Assembly: GCA_964609795.1 (NCBI GenBank)
Contig: CAZSTC010000008.1
Coordinates: 1-54,582 of the forward strand
Direction: 5' to 3'
From: UBA1412 sp964609795
Lineage (GTDB): Bacteria; Verrucomicrobiota; Verrucomicrobiia; Limisphaerales; UBA1412
DNA length: 54,582 bases
This document shows, piece after piece, positions 35,501-45,500 of this stretch. Each line of letters starts with the position of its first letter. Position 1 is the stretch's first letter. The position numbers were made by a program, and so were the translations under genes. Under the pieces are notes generated by a model. The model was not told where the DNA came from, ran no database searches, and saw nothing but the letters and a program-made list of their open reading frames with translations.

Positions 35501-36124
35501 TACGGCGGTTTAGACCATGTCCTTGCATCCGGACGTAACGTCAATATTCTTGTTCTGGACACAGAAGTTTATTCCAACACCGGTGGTCAAAGCTCTAAAT
35601 CCACACCTAAAGGTGCAGTCGCAAAGTTCTCTGCTTCAGGCAAGAAATTAGCTAAAAAGGATATGGGACTCATCGCCATGACCTACGGTCATGTTTACGT
35701 AGCCTCTATCGCCATAGGAGCTAATGATAATCAGACGCTCAAAGCAATGGCCGAAGCTGAAGCCTACGATGGAGTCTCACTCATCATTGCTTACAGCCAC
35801 TGTATTAACCACGGTATCAATATGACCAAAGGTGGAAAACAGCAAAAAGCTCTGGTTGACTCCGGACTGCTCCTGCTCTATAGATTCGACCCAACACGTG
35901 CAGCTTCCGGACTTAACCCGTTACAGCTGGACTCGAAACCGAATCCGAATGCTGCCAGTGTCCTGGACTTCTATAACTCTGAAAACCGCTTCAGAATGCT
36001 CATGAAGAGTGATCCTGAAGTAGCCCAAAAGTTGGCTGAAGAGGCTGCGGCTGATGCTGCTGAGCGTTATCAGAAATATCAGTATCTGGCCAGTCAAGCA
36101 ATGTCCGCCGAAGTTAAAAAATAG
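32549..36124 (+). CDS. nifJ: Pyruvate:ferredoxin (flavodoxin) oxidoreductase
   Basis: A 1191-residue single-chain enzyme that oxidises pyruvate to acetyl-CoA and CO2 while reducing ferredoxin or flavodoxin. The fused domains are in the usual order: the N-terminal TPP-pyrimidine domain (GIYPITPSSNMAEW), the CoA-binding/transketolase C-like part, the gamma part, the two-cluster ferredoxin domain (C696, C699, C702, C706 and C752, C755, C758, C762), and the TPP-binding beta part with ACPGCGETPYVK and GDGWAYDIGYGGLDH to LDTEVYSNTGGQ. Length and motifs indicate an intact enzyme, implying anaerobic pyruvate metabolism. The 214-base region upstream holds no gene; I see no strong promoter. A bidirectional terminator follows. 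Confidence 0.96.
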   Translation: MAKKYVAMDGNEAVAYVAYRCNEVCGIYPITPSSNMAEWCDAWAAKGVKNLWGTVPSVMEMQSEGGAAGTVHGSLLTGSLTTTFTASQGLLLKIPNMFKIAGELIPTVFHISARALATHALSIFGDHSDVMSARSTGFAMLASASVQEAMDMALISHAATLEARIPFMHFFDGFRTSHEVSKVEVISEDVMREMIQDDLVIAHRQRALNPDNPSIRGTAQNPDVYFQCRERCNPFYDACSGIVQKQMDKFAQLTGRQYKLFEYVGAKDAENVLILMGSGCEVAHEALDALNAKGAKLGLLKVRLYRPFSVRDFVGALPSTTKKIAVLDRTKEPGATGEPLYQDVLCSIAEALANGCKHLSHGMPVIVGGRYGLASKDFTPAMVKAVYDNLAQATPKNHFTVGIVDDVTHTSLPVDKNFSTEPDNVIRAMFYGLGSDGTVGANKNTIKIIGEEQYAQGYFVYDSKKSGSITVSHVRFGPNPIRSSYLISKANFVACHQPTFPDRYDMSANLIEGGTLLINTPFGPDKVWETLPAVTQKSLIEKKAKLFVIDANKVAQETGMGSRINTIMQVCFFALSGVLPKDVAIEKIKTSIKKTYGKKGDDVVAQNIAAVDKTLECLFEVSIPATVGNKQLLPPVASDATEFVKLVLGPIIAGFGDDMPVSAFTPVQDGAFPTDTARYEKRDLALEIPTWDTESCIQCLKCVAICPHAVIRGKFYDAAELAKAPATFKSTDSKAPEFKGQKFTLQVSVHDCTGCGLCVETCPAKSKTVEGGKAINMAPQVPLRESEGLNWEFFLSLPDTDRTKIKTTMLRQMQVMRPLFEFSGACPGCGETPYVKMLTQLFGDRLLVANATGCSSIYGGNLPTTPYAKNPQGRGPAWANSLFEDNAEFGLGFRLAVDKQNEFAKELLVKLASVLGDDLVTSITQASQKDEAEIALQRDRVSALKKKLLTLNKPEAKMLLSLVDSLVKRSVWILGGDGWAYDIGYGGLDHVLASGRNVNILVLDTEVYSNTGGQSSKSTPKGAVAKFSASGKKLAKKDMGLIAMTYGHVYVASIAIGANDNQTLKAMAEAEAYDGVSLIIAYSHCINHGINMTKGGKQQKALVDSGLLLLYRFDPTRAASGLNPLQLDSKPNPNAASVLDFYNSENRFRMLMKSDPEVAQKLAEEAAADAAERYQKYQYLASQAMSAEVKK

Positions 36125-36150
36125 ACCAAAGAGATAAAACCTCTTAAATT

Positions 36151-36185
36151 AAATGCTCCTCCTGTTTTTAACGGGGGGAGCATTT
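36151..36185. terminator. Bidirectional terminator between nifJ and the GH106 gene
   Basis: A 12-bp stem (36151-36162 with 36174-36185, one G-U wobble) encloses an 11-base T/A-rich loop. The arms are AAATGCTCCTCC and GGGGGAGCATTT. A/T tracts lie on both sides. It sits midway between the nifJ stop and the converging GH106 stop, so it probably ends both transcripts. Confidence 0.75.
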
Positions 36186-36208
36186 ATGTTTCTACAAAAG
36201 ATTAAAGA

Positions 36209-39200
36209 CTATTTCTGTTTGTAAATAGAGACGGGTCCCAAGAGACCTGATTCCAGAAGCGGTGAGTTCTTGTCAAAATGGCGGTGCGTTGTGAATGTGT
36301 AACGACCGGAGGTCCGTTTTTTATTTTCAAGAATCCACTCCGGCCATCGCCCATTTTGAATTCCATCCTCGGGCAATTGTTCATCGCCAATCAAGCGATT
36401 AGGCCAGAGGTTTACCACCTCGATCTCCAAAATATTCCCTTTTGGCTTCAGTACATCAGTAATTTCCAAACGCCAGGGAGTAGTCCAAAGTGTACCCAAA
36501 TTATTCCCATTCAAATGTATTCGAGCCATATTCTTCACCGCCCCTAGATCAAGATAGAAACGATTTCGCCCAGAAAATTCTGACGGCTGCTCGTTTATTC
36601 GTTCAACATGATTTTGCGAATCATCAATAAATAAATCTGCAAGGACGCCCTCAGGTATATCAAAGGTTTGTTTATATACAGCCGTACCCGAGTAGTACTT
36701 AATTCCCGGATTCGAATGCTGTGTCCAGTCAGTGAGCACTTCAAAGACAACTGAAGCCGGACCACCCCAATCCGGATCAAAAGAAACATCCCAGTGGCCT
36801 CCAATGGCAACAACTCTGTCCAAGTCTCGAAAGTTTAATCCTTCAATTTTTTTACTCGAAGTTTCTTTCCTGAATAAAATAAAATAGGATTCATGCCTCT
36901 CCCAAACTAATGGAATTCGAGTCAGCTCACCCTCTTCAGAAAACTGAGGCAAGGCTCTGATCTCTCCGGTTAATGGATTCCATAATTCAGGACGCATCCC
37001 AGTTACACGAAATGAACAAATGTCAGCCACTTTTTCCTCAGACCGGTTGGCTACAAAATAGATTTCACAATCATCCATTGTTCGGTGCGTGTAGCGAATT
37101 TTCCCGGAGGAAGCTTGGAAATCCGGCAATACTTTCAGAGAATTTAAAAGCTCCGTTGTTGCTGAATATGGCTGGTACAGGTTATCAGCAGTCCCCCGGT
37201 TAATTACAATCTCACCTTTCCCCAAAGCACGACGGTCTGTATTTTGCTCACCCCAGATTTCACGGGCAAGAGTCTGCACCTGACGATCACAGTTCGGATA
37301 GCCTACCAAACTTGGTGACTTTTCGGGAGGGTTCCCTACCACTGTGGCCCCGGAGTAAATGAGTTCTTTTATTTTCGCCAAAAGTACCGGCGTCATTGTC
37401 GGGTACTCCGGGATGATTAATACTTGGTATTCAGCACCGCCTGGGAAAACAATTTTCCGATTTTTTACCTCAGATTGATAAAGCAAATTAGGAGGGCATG
37501 CATCGAAGTTATATCCTCTTCGATCGGGTAAAAAAGAAACCGTATTATCAAGTGCCGAAACCGGCGGCAGGAAAACATGCGGAGCTCCCTCCGGCGTGAG
37601 ATAAAGAATGTCGGCCACAGTCCTACCCTGCTGCAGCAGGAATTGGCAGCGCGCTACATATTGATGGTAGGTGTCAACCATTGGCCACCATGTCTGATTG
37701 CGATCCCAGTGAACACCGTAAGGTCCCATTGTCATCCCCGGGCGCAGTGCGTCATCCAAACACTGATGCTGAAACGTGTGATATACAAGCCGGTTAACCC
37801 CGGCAGCTAGTGCCCAGTCAGTTTGATTCTTCATGGAGCCCGGGTGCTGGCGCCACCCGTCATTATGCGCTGTAAAAGATTCCGCCGGAACCACTGCCTG
37901 GCCTAATAAATGAGCGGCTGAAGTCCCCTCCATCAGACTGAAAGCGGTATTGAACCCATAGCCCTGACTCCAGAATTCGCACATGGGCATATCTGCAATT
38001 GAAGCCAATTCCAAATCTGCTGTGGGGTTCATATCATAAGGCTCTATGGAAAGTCCAAGACCACGCTGATGAGCGTAGGTTTTTATAGCGCCGGCATGGT
38101 TTTCCAGAATCAGCTCTTGAGATGTCAGTCGCAGATCCCATAGAAACCGCTCACTCACTTCTCTATTTTCCACTATAAAACCTGCGTAAACCGGGTAAAA
38201 CGGTAATGGATCATATTTTCTGCGGCTTTTGAACTCTTCTCGAAAACGAGTACTCCAGTTCTGAGCGCCCATTTCCCAGCTATCCATGTGAAGCATTTTT
38301 AAACCACCAAAAACATTGGTGTCTCGCGGACCGATCGTTTGAAAAAGCTTCTCCAGAAATTCTGAAAAATGCGCGTGTAAAGCAGATGAATCAAACTTAT
38401 CGCATTCCATTCCCACTCCAGGTAATGGTGCCGGCCGCGTAGCAGCGCCATTGTTGCGGCTCCCAAACCGCATCACAGTCCAATTCCCCGCAGGAACAGT
38501 CCAATCCAAAACTCCATCCTCATCCATCTTAGAAGTTAAATCCAAGATTTGACTTCGCTTGATCTGCCCTGAAAAATCTTCATCCCCCCCTTCAACGAAA
38601 GGTGGTATGTACTGTTTTACTCCAGGCTGGGAACTGTAAGGAGCTCTGTAAAACAAAGCTTTTTCATCTATGTCGGCAATCAAAACACCCTTTGCCGGTG
38701 TTGGAAATGCCAATACAGCAAAGTCCTGATAAAACTCTTCCCACTGTTCTTTCATTTCCGGAGTAAAACTCTCCTCTCCAAAAAATGGGCGTTTGGGTGC
38801 CGGTTTGGGTAATACTATTCGCTGCTGGCTTCCCCCAACAACTTCAACAGCGCTGCTAACAAGATGCTGCATAGATTGTTCTGGCTTTACCCAGGGGCCT
38901 CCACTACCAGTCCATCCGGGACCGACTCCCAAAGTTATTTGAATTCCTAATCGTTCACACTCATTGACAGCGTGCTTAAACATCTCTCGCCATGCCGGGC
39001 TCAAAAAATCAACCTCTCCTCGAGGGACTCCCACATTGACTTCCAAATAGACTAGATAACCAATCCCCGCCTTTACCATCGCCTCCAAATCTTTTGTCAT
39101 CCCTTTCTTAGAGATATTTCCATCCATAAAATACCAGTAAACACCGGGGCGTGAGGTAGGAGGAGGATTTTTAAAGTGCCCGGCCATGTCCATTTTCTCA

Positions 39201-39295
39201 TACGGCTCTGATGCTAACACTGTCTCTATTGCACTCGTCCAAAGGAGAGATAGAGTGACACCTATTTTCAATACACCGAACAACATTTTATTCAT
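36209..39295 (-). CDS. Secreted GH106-type glycoside hydrolase (alpha-L-rhamnosidase-like)
   Basis: A 1028-residue exported enzyme. Residues 1-30 form a signal peptide (FGVLKIGVTLSLLWTSAIETVLA). The body starts with FKNPPPTSRPGVYWYFMDGN and contains GVGPGWTGSGGPWVKPEQSM, a pattern typical of the GH106 alpha-L-rhamnosidase-like family. Acidic candidates for the active site lie in LHMDSWEMG (about 339), LSIEPYD (about 417) and VPAESF (about 473), but I cannot assign them firmly. The last 160 residues form a jelly-roll, galactose-binding-like domain ending before YTFTTHRHF. GTG 39304 is an alternative start. The enzyme should release rhamnose or a related deoxysugar from plant or algal polysaccharides. 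The giant LamG/Ig gene lies upstream in the same direction. Confidence 0.8.
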   Translation of the reverse strand: MNKMLFGVLKIGVTLSLLWTSAIETVLASEPYEKMDMAGHFKNPPPTSRPGVYWYFMDGNISKKGMTKDLEAMVKAGIGYLVYLEVNVGVPRGEVDFLSPAWREMFKHAVNECERLGIQITLGVGPGWTGSGGPWVKPEQSMQHLVSSAVEVVGGSQQRIVLPKPAPKRPFFGEESFTPEMKEQWEEFYQDFAVLAFPTPAKGVLIADIDEKALFYRAPYSSQPGVKQYIPPFVEGGDEDFSGQIKRSQILDLTSKMDEDGVLDWTVPAGNWTVMRFGSRNNGAATRPAPLPGVGMECDKFDSSALHAHFSEFLEKLFQTIGPRDTNVFGGLKMLHMDSWEMGAQNWSTRFREEFKSRRKYDPLPFYPVYAGFIVENREVSERFLWDLRLTSQELILENHAGAIKTYAHQRGLGLSIEPYDMNPTADLELASIADMPMCEFWSQGYGFNTAFSLMEGTSAAHLLGQAVVPAESFTAHNDGWRQHPGSMKNQTDWALAAGVNRLVYHTFQHQCLDDALRPGMTMGPYGVHWDRNQTWWPMVDTYHQYVARCQFLLQQGRTVADILYLTPEGAPHVFLPPVSALDNTVSFLPDRRGYNFDACPPNLLYQSEVKNRKIVFPGGAEYQVLIIPEYPTMTPVLLAKIKELIYSGATVVGNPPEKSPSLVGYPNCDRQVQTLAREIWGEQNTDRRALGKGEIVINRGTADNLYQPYSATTELLNSLKVLPDFQASSGKIRYTHRTMDDCEIYFVANRSEEKVADICSFRVTGMRPELWNPLTGEIRALPQFSEEGELTRIPLVWERHESYFILFRKETSSKKIEGLNFRDLDRVVAIGGHWDVSFDPDWGGPASVVFEVLTDWTQHSNPGIKYYSGTAVYKQTFDIPEGVLADLFIDDSQNHVERINEQPSEFSGRNRFYLDLGAVKNMARIHLNGNNLGTLWTTPWRLEITDVLKPKGNILEIEVVNLWPNRLIGDEQLPEDGIQNGRWPEWILENKKRTSGRYTFTTHRHFDKNSPLLESGLLGPVSIYKQK

Positions 39296-39459
39296 TTGCG
39301 ACACATTTCCCTGTAAGCAAATCTAGCTGACAATAATAAAAAATCAAGATAATCGTTCTCTCATCGGCTCTCGTTGCAGGTGTGCAGATTAAAGAGAAAT
39401 AATGAACTCTTCTTGCAGTGTTTTATTCTCAGCATCTTCTTATTTTTTCGGATAAAACG

Positions 39460-39491
39460 AACTGCCGCCTTCCTTTCGAAAAGCGGCAGTT
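39460..39491 (-). terminator. Terminator downstream of the giant LamG/Ig gene
   Basis: A 9-bp perfect stem AACTGCCGC/GCGGCAGTT (arms 39460-39468 and 39483-39491) is followed on the minus strand by CGTTTTATCC, a fair T-rich tail. It lies 50 bases after the giant gene stop, before the GH106 gene, and probably ends the giant transcript. Confidence 0.65.
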
Positions 39492-39502
39492 TGTTGTTAA
39501 AC

Positions 39503-39524
39503 ATCAGCCTTTTTCAAGGCTGAT
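39503..39524 (-). terminator. Second hairpin with a GAAA tetraloop
   Basis: ATCAGCCTT and AAGGCTGAT (39503-39511 and 39516-39524) form a perfect 9-bp stem closed on the minus strand by a GAAA loop, 16 bases after the giant gene stop. No T-run follows directly, so it more likely stabilises the mRNA 3' end upstream of the neighbouring terminator. Confidence 0.5.
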
Positions 39525-39540
39525 ATGCAATTGTCATATC

Positions 39541-42500
39541 TTAATCCTTTGCAGTTCTGTAGTAAGCAGAACCTTCGCCTGTCGGCACGATATACCCTTC
39601 AGGAGAAGCATCTTCTATGGTTGCCCACGGACCTGCTGCCGTCGGGCTAACCTGAAGTTTGCCCTCTTTCCAGGTCAAAATCAGGCCCAGAGGAGTGTTC
39701 TCGAAGTTCAGAACCGGTTGCAACGGAATATCCCCACCTCTACCGGCGTCATAGATCGCTTGGATCTGCTCAACGGTTAAGGCGTAATTGAATACGGTCG
39801 GTTCATCCAACAAACCCTTGAACTGCCTGTTACTGCCGGAAACGTTCTGTCCTCCCAGGCTGAAGTTCGTGGTGAAGATAGTTGGCGTATGTACCTGTTC
39901 CTTGCTTACGTTGGACAATGTTCCTGCGCTGTCACCCAAGTAGAACGTGACAGTTGCAGGCGTCACCACCAACACTGCAAGGTTCCATTCTCCATCTTCC
40001 AATGCCAGTCCACTGGCATAACTCCAACTGAAAGATTGGTCGTTCCAATGGTATCCCAACTGATTGTTCTCTCTGATGTTCAGACCAGAGACCGCACCAC
40101 CTCTGCCGAAGACCAGCGGAGTATACGCAACCTGAGTACCATCGCACTTCACCCAGCAAAGCAATGTTGCTTCACTCACTGTTCCCATACCAATATTGGG
40201 CACAACAATGGTGCTGAATTCAGCCGTTCCAGGCAAAGCACCCGTGAAGCTGATCGCCGTATTGGGATCATTCACAATGGCGCCGTCCAACCCCAGAACG
40301 TTGTTTGCGGTATAAGGAGCAGGAATTCCCTGTCCATACTCGGCCGCGGAAGCGGTCCCCGGAGCTTCGCCCAGTCTCCAATAGACCCACGGATCAAGGC
40401 TTGCAATCAGTGCCTCATAATTCGAAGCTGGTGCCTTATATGAGATCACGGCGGGATCAGAAAGAGCTTCACCGTACGCATTTGTAACCTTGGCTGTCCA
40501 ACTTCCGGCATTCACTGCAGTACGCGCGATTTCGATAACTTCTCCGCTGTAGGAAGTAAGTTCCCCATCCTTGTACCAGTTCACCTGGAATGGAGGAGTA
40601 CCAACCGCTGTCACAGAGAAACGATAAGTTCCACTGTTGGAATATATCTCCGCACCGATTGGCTGAAGTTCTATCTCAGGAGCAGCTCCCGGTCCAAACT
40701 TGCCCACGTTGTAGAGGAGGGAAATATCATCAGAAGTCAACGCCGTGGAGAAGACCGCCACATCGTCAATCAATCCGGTGTAAAAGCCACCCTCGAAATG
40801 CCACACACAGCCACCAATCGTAAAGTAATAATTGGTGCCAGCGTTCGCATTAATGGACTTCGTACCAATATTCTGCCCAGCGACATGATTATTAACATAG
40901 AGAGTCTCAACCATATCAGTCCCGTCAAAAGTATAGGTGATGGTAACCATCGCCCATTCATCTGCAGGGGGGACGCTCCCAGTCACATTCCCAGCTCCCT
41001 CAGCCCAAGCGCTGATCGTAGTGGCGGTATTTTGACCGAACTCAATGAGATCATTCTGCCCATAGAATCCAGTCGTGGATGCCCAGGAGCCTTGAATCTT
41101 CACCCAACCAGTGAAAGTAAATTCACCATTGGCGATCAGGCTATTGAGCTGCAGAGGAGTCGTGATGTAGGAATCAGTTCCATTGAACAGAATCGCCTTA
41201 CTCGGATCTTCAAAGATCGCTCCCTCGACTTGCTGTTCAGGAGCAATGCTGTTGTAGGTTCCGTCATTGGCTCCGGCGTAATCCGCAACGGTGCCGCCTG
41301 CGACATTGTCATCAAAACGCCAAAATGCAACCGGCGCAAACCCGGCGACGAGCTCCTCATAGCCGGTCGTTGGCGTACGGTATGCAATCACGGCAGGAGC
41401 TGAGACATCCTGACCGGCACTGTTTTTGGCAGTTGCTACATAAGTACCCGCAGCATCAGCCGTGCAGAAGACATCCAGGGTCGTTTCCAATCCGCTGGCG
41501 ATCTCAGTACCATCTTTTGTCCAAGTGACTGTAACTGGCTGCGTGCCTTGTACCCCTACCGAGAGAGTCAACATTGTCTGATCATTCTGATAGACCGTTG
41601 CACCCTTCGGATCCACTGTAATCTGGGCAGGAACGTCCGGCTTCTTTTCGTCAAAGCTATTCCCATACTCGGACACATAGTAGATACTCCGAGCATCAAT
41701 GTCGTTCAAGGCCGTTCTCCAGATACCCATATCGTCAATCAACATATCCAGAGAGTAGCCTGCGCTACCAGCACCCGGATACGCACCGCCAGCCTGTCCG
41801 ATATAGACCGGATAGGTGGTGTCCAGAGATCCTTTACCAAACTCTTCGACAATGGTTACTGCACTAATATCAAGCGTGGCGCCTAACTGTCCATTGACAA
41901 AAACCTTCACGGTCTCGCCAGGAATCATCACATAAACAATGTTGTTCCATGTTGTCCATGGGAAGGTGCCCGCTGCACTTTCATAGCGTACGGTCGTGTC
42001 ATCCGTCATGGATTTTATTGAGAAGCCCCAGTTACCTGTTTCTTCCCAGCCAGGAGATAACGTCAGTCCATAGCCCCCAAGCGACGTATCATTGTTGCTC
42101 AGGAAAGGCAGGTCCATCAGATTTCCGGAGTTAATCTTGGCCCACATGGAAACCGTAATGGGTTCCGTGCCCAAAACGAGCTCATTCAGGAAACCTGCAT
42201 AGCTATAGATACCAGCATCAAAGTCAGTCTGAACCCTCAATGATCCGGTACCGATCTTGCCTTCGCCAAACTCGCCTACTGTTCCAACATCATACGCATC
42301 GTTCCCTGAGGAAGAAGCATCTGAATAGGTCCCATCGAACTTGAGATGAGTCCAGAGTTTATAATCTTCTCCGCTCAAATCAACCGATGTCGGCGGATAA
42401 ACGATATTGACAACAGCCGCCGCGCTGGTAGCCGAACCAAGGGCATTGGTTACCTTTACGGTATAGCTGCCATTATCTTCGGCGGCCGCTATTTTCGTGA

Positions 42501-45500
42501 TGGAAGCGGTCGTCGCACTCTCAAGAACTTCTCCATCTTTATACCATTGGTAGGAAAGAGGAGCCGTACCTAAGGCAGAAACAGAAAGAGTGACCTGATC
42601 TCCTACAAATCCGTCGACGTTGCTCGGCTGAACCGTAATACTGGGAGCCATGTTCAAACCAGAGAGCCCCGTCAAATAGAGACTTTCGACCTCTTCTGCC
42701 GTCAGTGTGCGCGTGAACATAACCGCCTCATCAATGTCGCCATTAAAACGACGCCCCGTATTGACGGAATCCCCACCGATAGAAAATGAAGATGTAAATG
42801 TAGCCGCACTTTGAGCGGTTGCATCCACTGCATTCAGGAGTTTGCCTGCGCTGTCGCCCAAGTAGAAGGTCGTTTTACTTGCGCTCACCACCATGACAAC
42901 GAAGTTCCATTCTCCACTCTTGGGGTATAAACCAGAGCGATATGAATACTGAGTGTCATTCCAGTGGTATCCCAACTGATTACCAGCAATGTGAATACCC
43001 GCAGCACTGTTTCCACGATCAAACATGATGGTAGTATAGTCTGTAATTGTTCCGCTGGGCTTAATCCAGGCAGCCATGGATACATCCACTCCACTATAGC
43101 TCATTCCCGGAACTTGTACGAAACTCGTTCCATCGAAACCAACCGCTGTATTAGGATCACCCTTCAAAGCGCCCGGTTTTCCAAGTGTCTGATTAGCAGT
43201 GTATACGCCATTTAGTCCACTAATGAACTCCTTAGCAATCAACCCGGTACTTTCTCCCAAACGCCAGTAGGCAAAAGGATTCATGGCGGAAAGAACGCCT
43301 TCATAACTCTTCGGATCCGGAATCCTCAGCGTGACTTGGGCCGTGTCGCTCGTTGCTGTACCATAATCGTTATTGACCGTCACATAGTAGCTGCCTGCTT
43401 CCGCTGCTGTAAAATATCCGGTAACAGTTCTGTTGGTCGCGCCTTCAATGGCTTGACCGTCTTTATACCACTGGTAAATCAGAGGAGTCGTACCTCCGGC
43501 GGTCACCGACATTGTCCAAGTGGAATCCGGGTTCACGTAAGATTCCACAGATGCGGGTTGAGTTGTAATTTCAGGAGGAGCACCAGGACCGTAGAATCCC
43601 TTGGTATAGAACTCCCACGCATCTTCCGGACTCATGTAAGAATCAAACAGCACCAGCTCATCGATAGCACCCCAGAAATAATCCATGTTGGTCGCCGGGT
43701 CATTAAAGATACCGCCACCGGCTGCATTGAGGTTATAGTTAATTCCTTCGTTTGCGGTAATCCGGGCTGTGCTATTCTTTTCCGCTGCCAGAAGACCATC
43801 CAGATAAAGGGAAGTGAGTGATCCTGTTTCAGTCTCTCCATAGGTCAACATCACCAAACTCCAACGTTTATCTTTGAAGTTATGTGGAGGGGTGAGATTA
43901 CCCGTTCCGGGTGACCACGCTTCCATGGTTGTTGTGTTATTCCTATCACCAAACTCCAAAAGATCGTTTTGGCCAAAATAACCGCCGCGAGTAGTGTATC
44001 CGATATCTGAATCACGTTTCACCCAACCCATTACGGTAAATGCACCGACCCGAATCAGTGGATTCAGTTTCAGACGAGTTCCCATATAAGAGTCATAGAA
44101 GAAGACAGCCTTGCTGGGATCCAAGGCAATGGCTCCATCAACGACTTCGGTGTAACCTGCCGTGGCATAGTAATAGCCATCATTACCTCCCGCAAAATCT
44201 TTCGCAATGCCAATAATGGGCTCATCCTTATCGTCAACCCATCCTGCATACGGATCGATTTCATCATCGAAGCGATAGTAGGCTATCGGGTTGCGCTCCA
44301 TAATGGATTGCGTGAAGGAGTCTTTCGTGTAGACGATCTGCTTCACAGCCACACCATCGCTGGTTACGCTACCTTCAGAATTGGTAACGGTAACCGTATA
44401 AGTACCGAAATTATCAGCCCCAAGTATTTGGACATAGCTGCTTTCCGTGGCTCCAGCAATGTCTGTTCCGTTGAGTTTCCACTGATAGGACAAGGGTAAG
44501 GTCCCTTCTACATCCACACTCAATGTGACTCTGCCGCCCAGGTAACGATCACCCGCACCCTTTGGCTGAGTATTTAGAATAGGAATAGAAGCAGGCAATA
44601 CCGTCACCGGGTCACTGGTCGCACTTCCAGCCGCATTAGATACTTTGACAGTATAATTGCCGGCCGCCAGGAGACCATCCAGTACAGACTCCGTTTCACC
44701 CGAAATTACAGTTCCATCTTTTGACCAAACATAGGTCAGAGGAGGTGTTCCAGCCGAAACAGCTGTCAAAGCACCTTCTCCAGCATAGAATGGCGTTGTG
44801 GATGGCACAACGCTTACCGTCGGAACTGTAGATTTATTCAGGCCCGCCTGATAGATTGTATTAATCTGCTCAGGGCTCAAGGCATAAGCAAAAACAGCCG
44901 GTTCATCCATATCTCCTTTAAACGCGCGTGCTCCATTACCTCCTGTGTCAGGAGTACAGGCAATAGCAAGAGTCGTCGTCAACGTTGTGGGCGCATGTGC
45001 AACCGCGTTGGTGGCAGTCGTTAATTTTCCATTCCGATCTCCCAGATAGAAAATGGCACCTGTCGGAGTCACCGACAAAGCGGCGAAATTCCATACTCCA
45101 TCTTCCAATGTCAGACCACTGGAAAAACCCCAACTAAAAGATTGGTCGTTCCAATGGTATCCCAGTTTGTTATCGGCCACAACTGTGAGACCGGATGTGG
45201 AGCCAGAGCCGGAAAATGCACCTCCGGCACGGTTCATGACAAGCTGAGAATGCGCCACCTGCGTTCCACTTCGCTTCACCCAGCAAAGGAAGGTAGCCGC
45301 CTCCGTTTGCCCAATTTCGATGCTGTTTGGCACATAAATTGCGCTGTACCCCGCGGCATTATAAGCTATACCAGCCATTTGGACGGCTTTATTCGCATCG
45401 CCAACAATGGCGCCATCCACACCGAATACCAATGTACCAGCGTAGGTCGCGTTAATGCCGTTAATTTCCTCGGCTGCGGTCGGCCCCTCGGCTTCGCCCA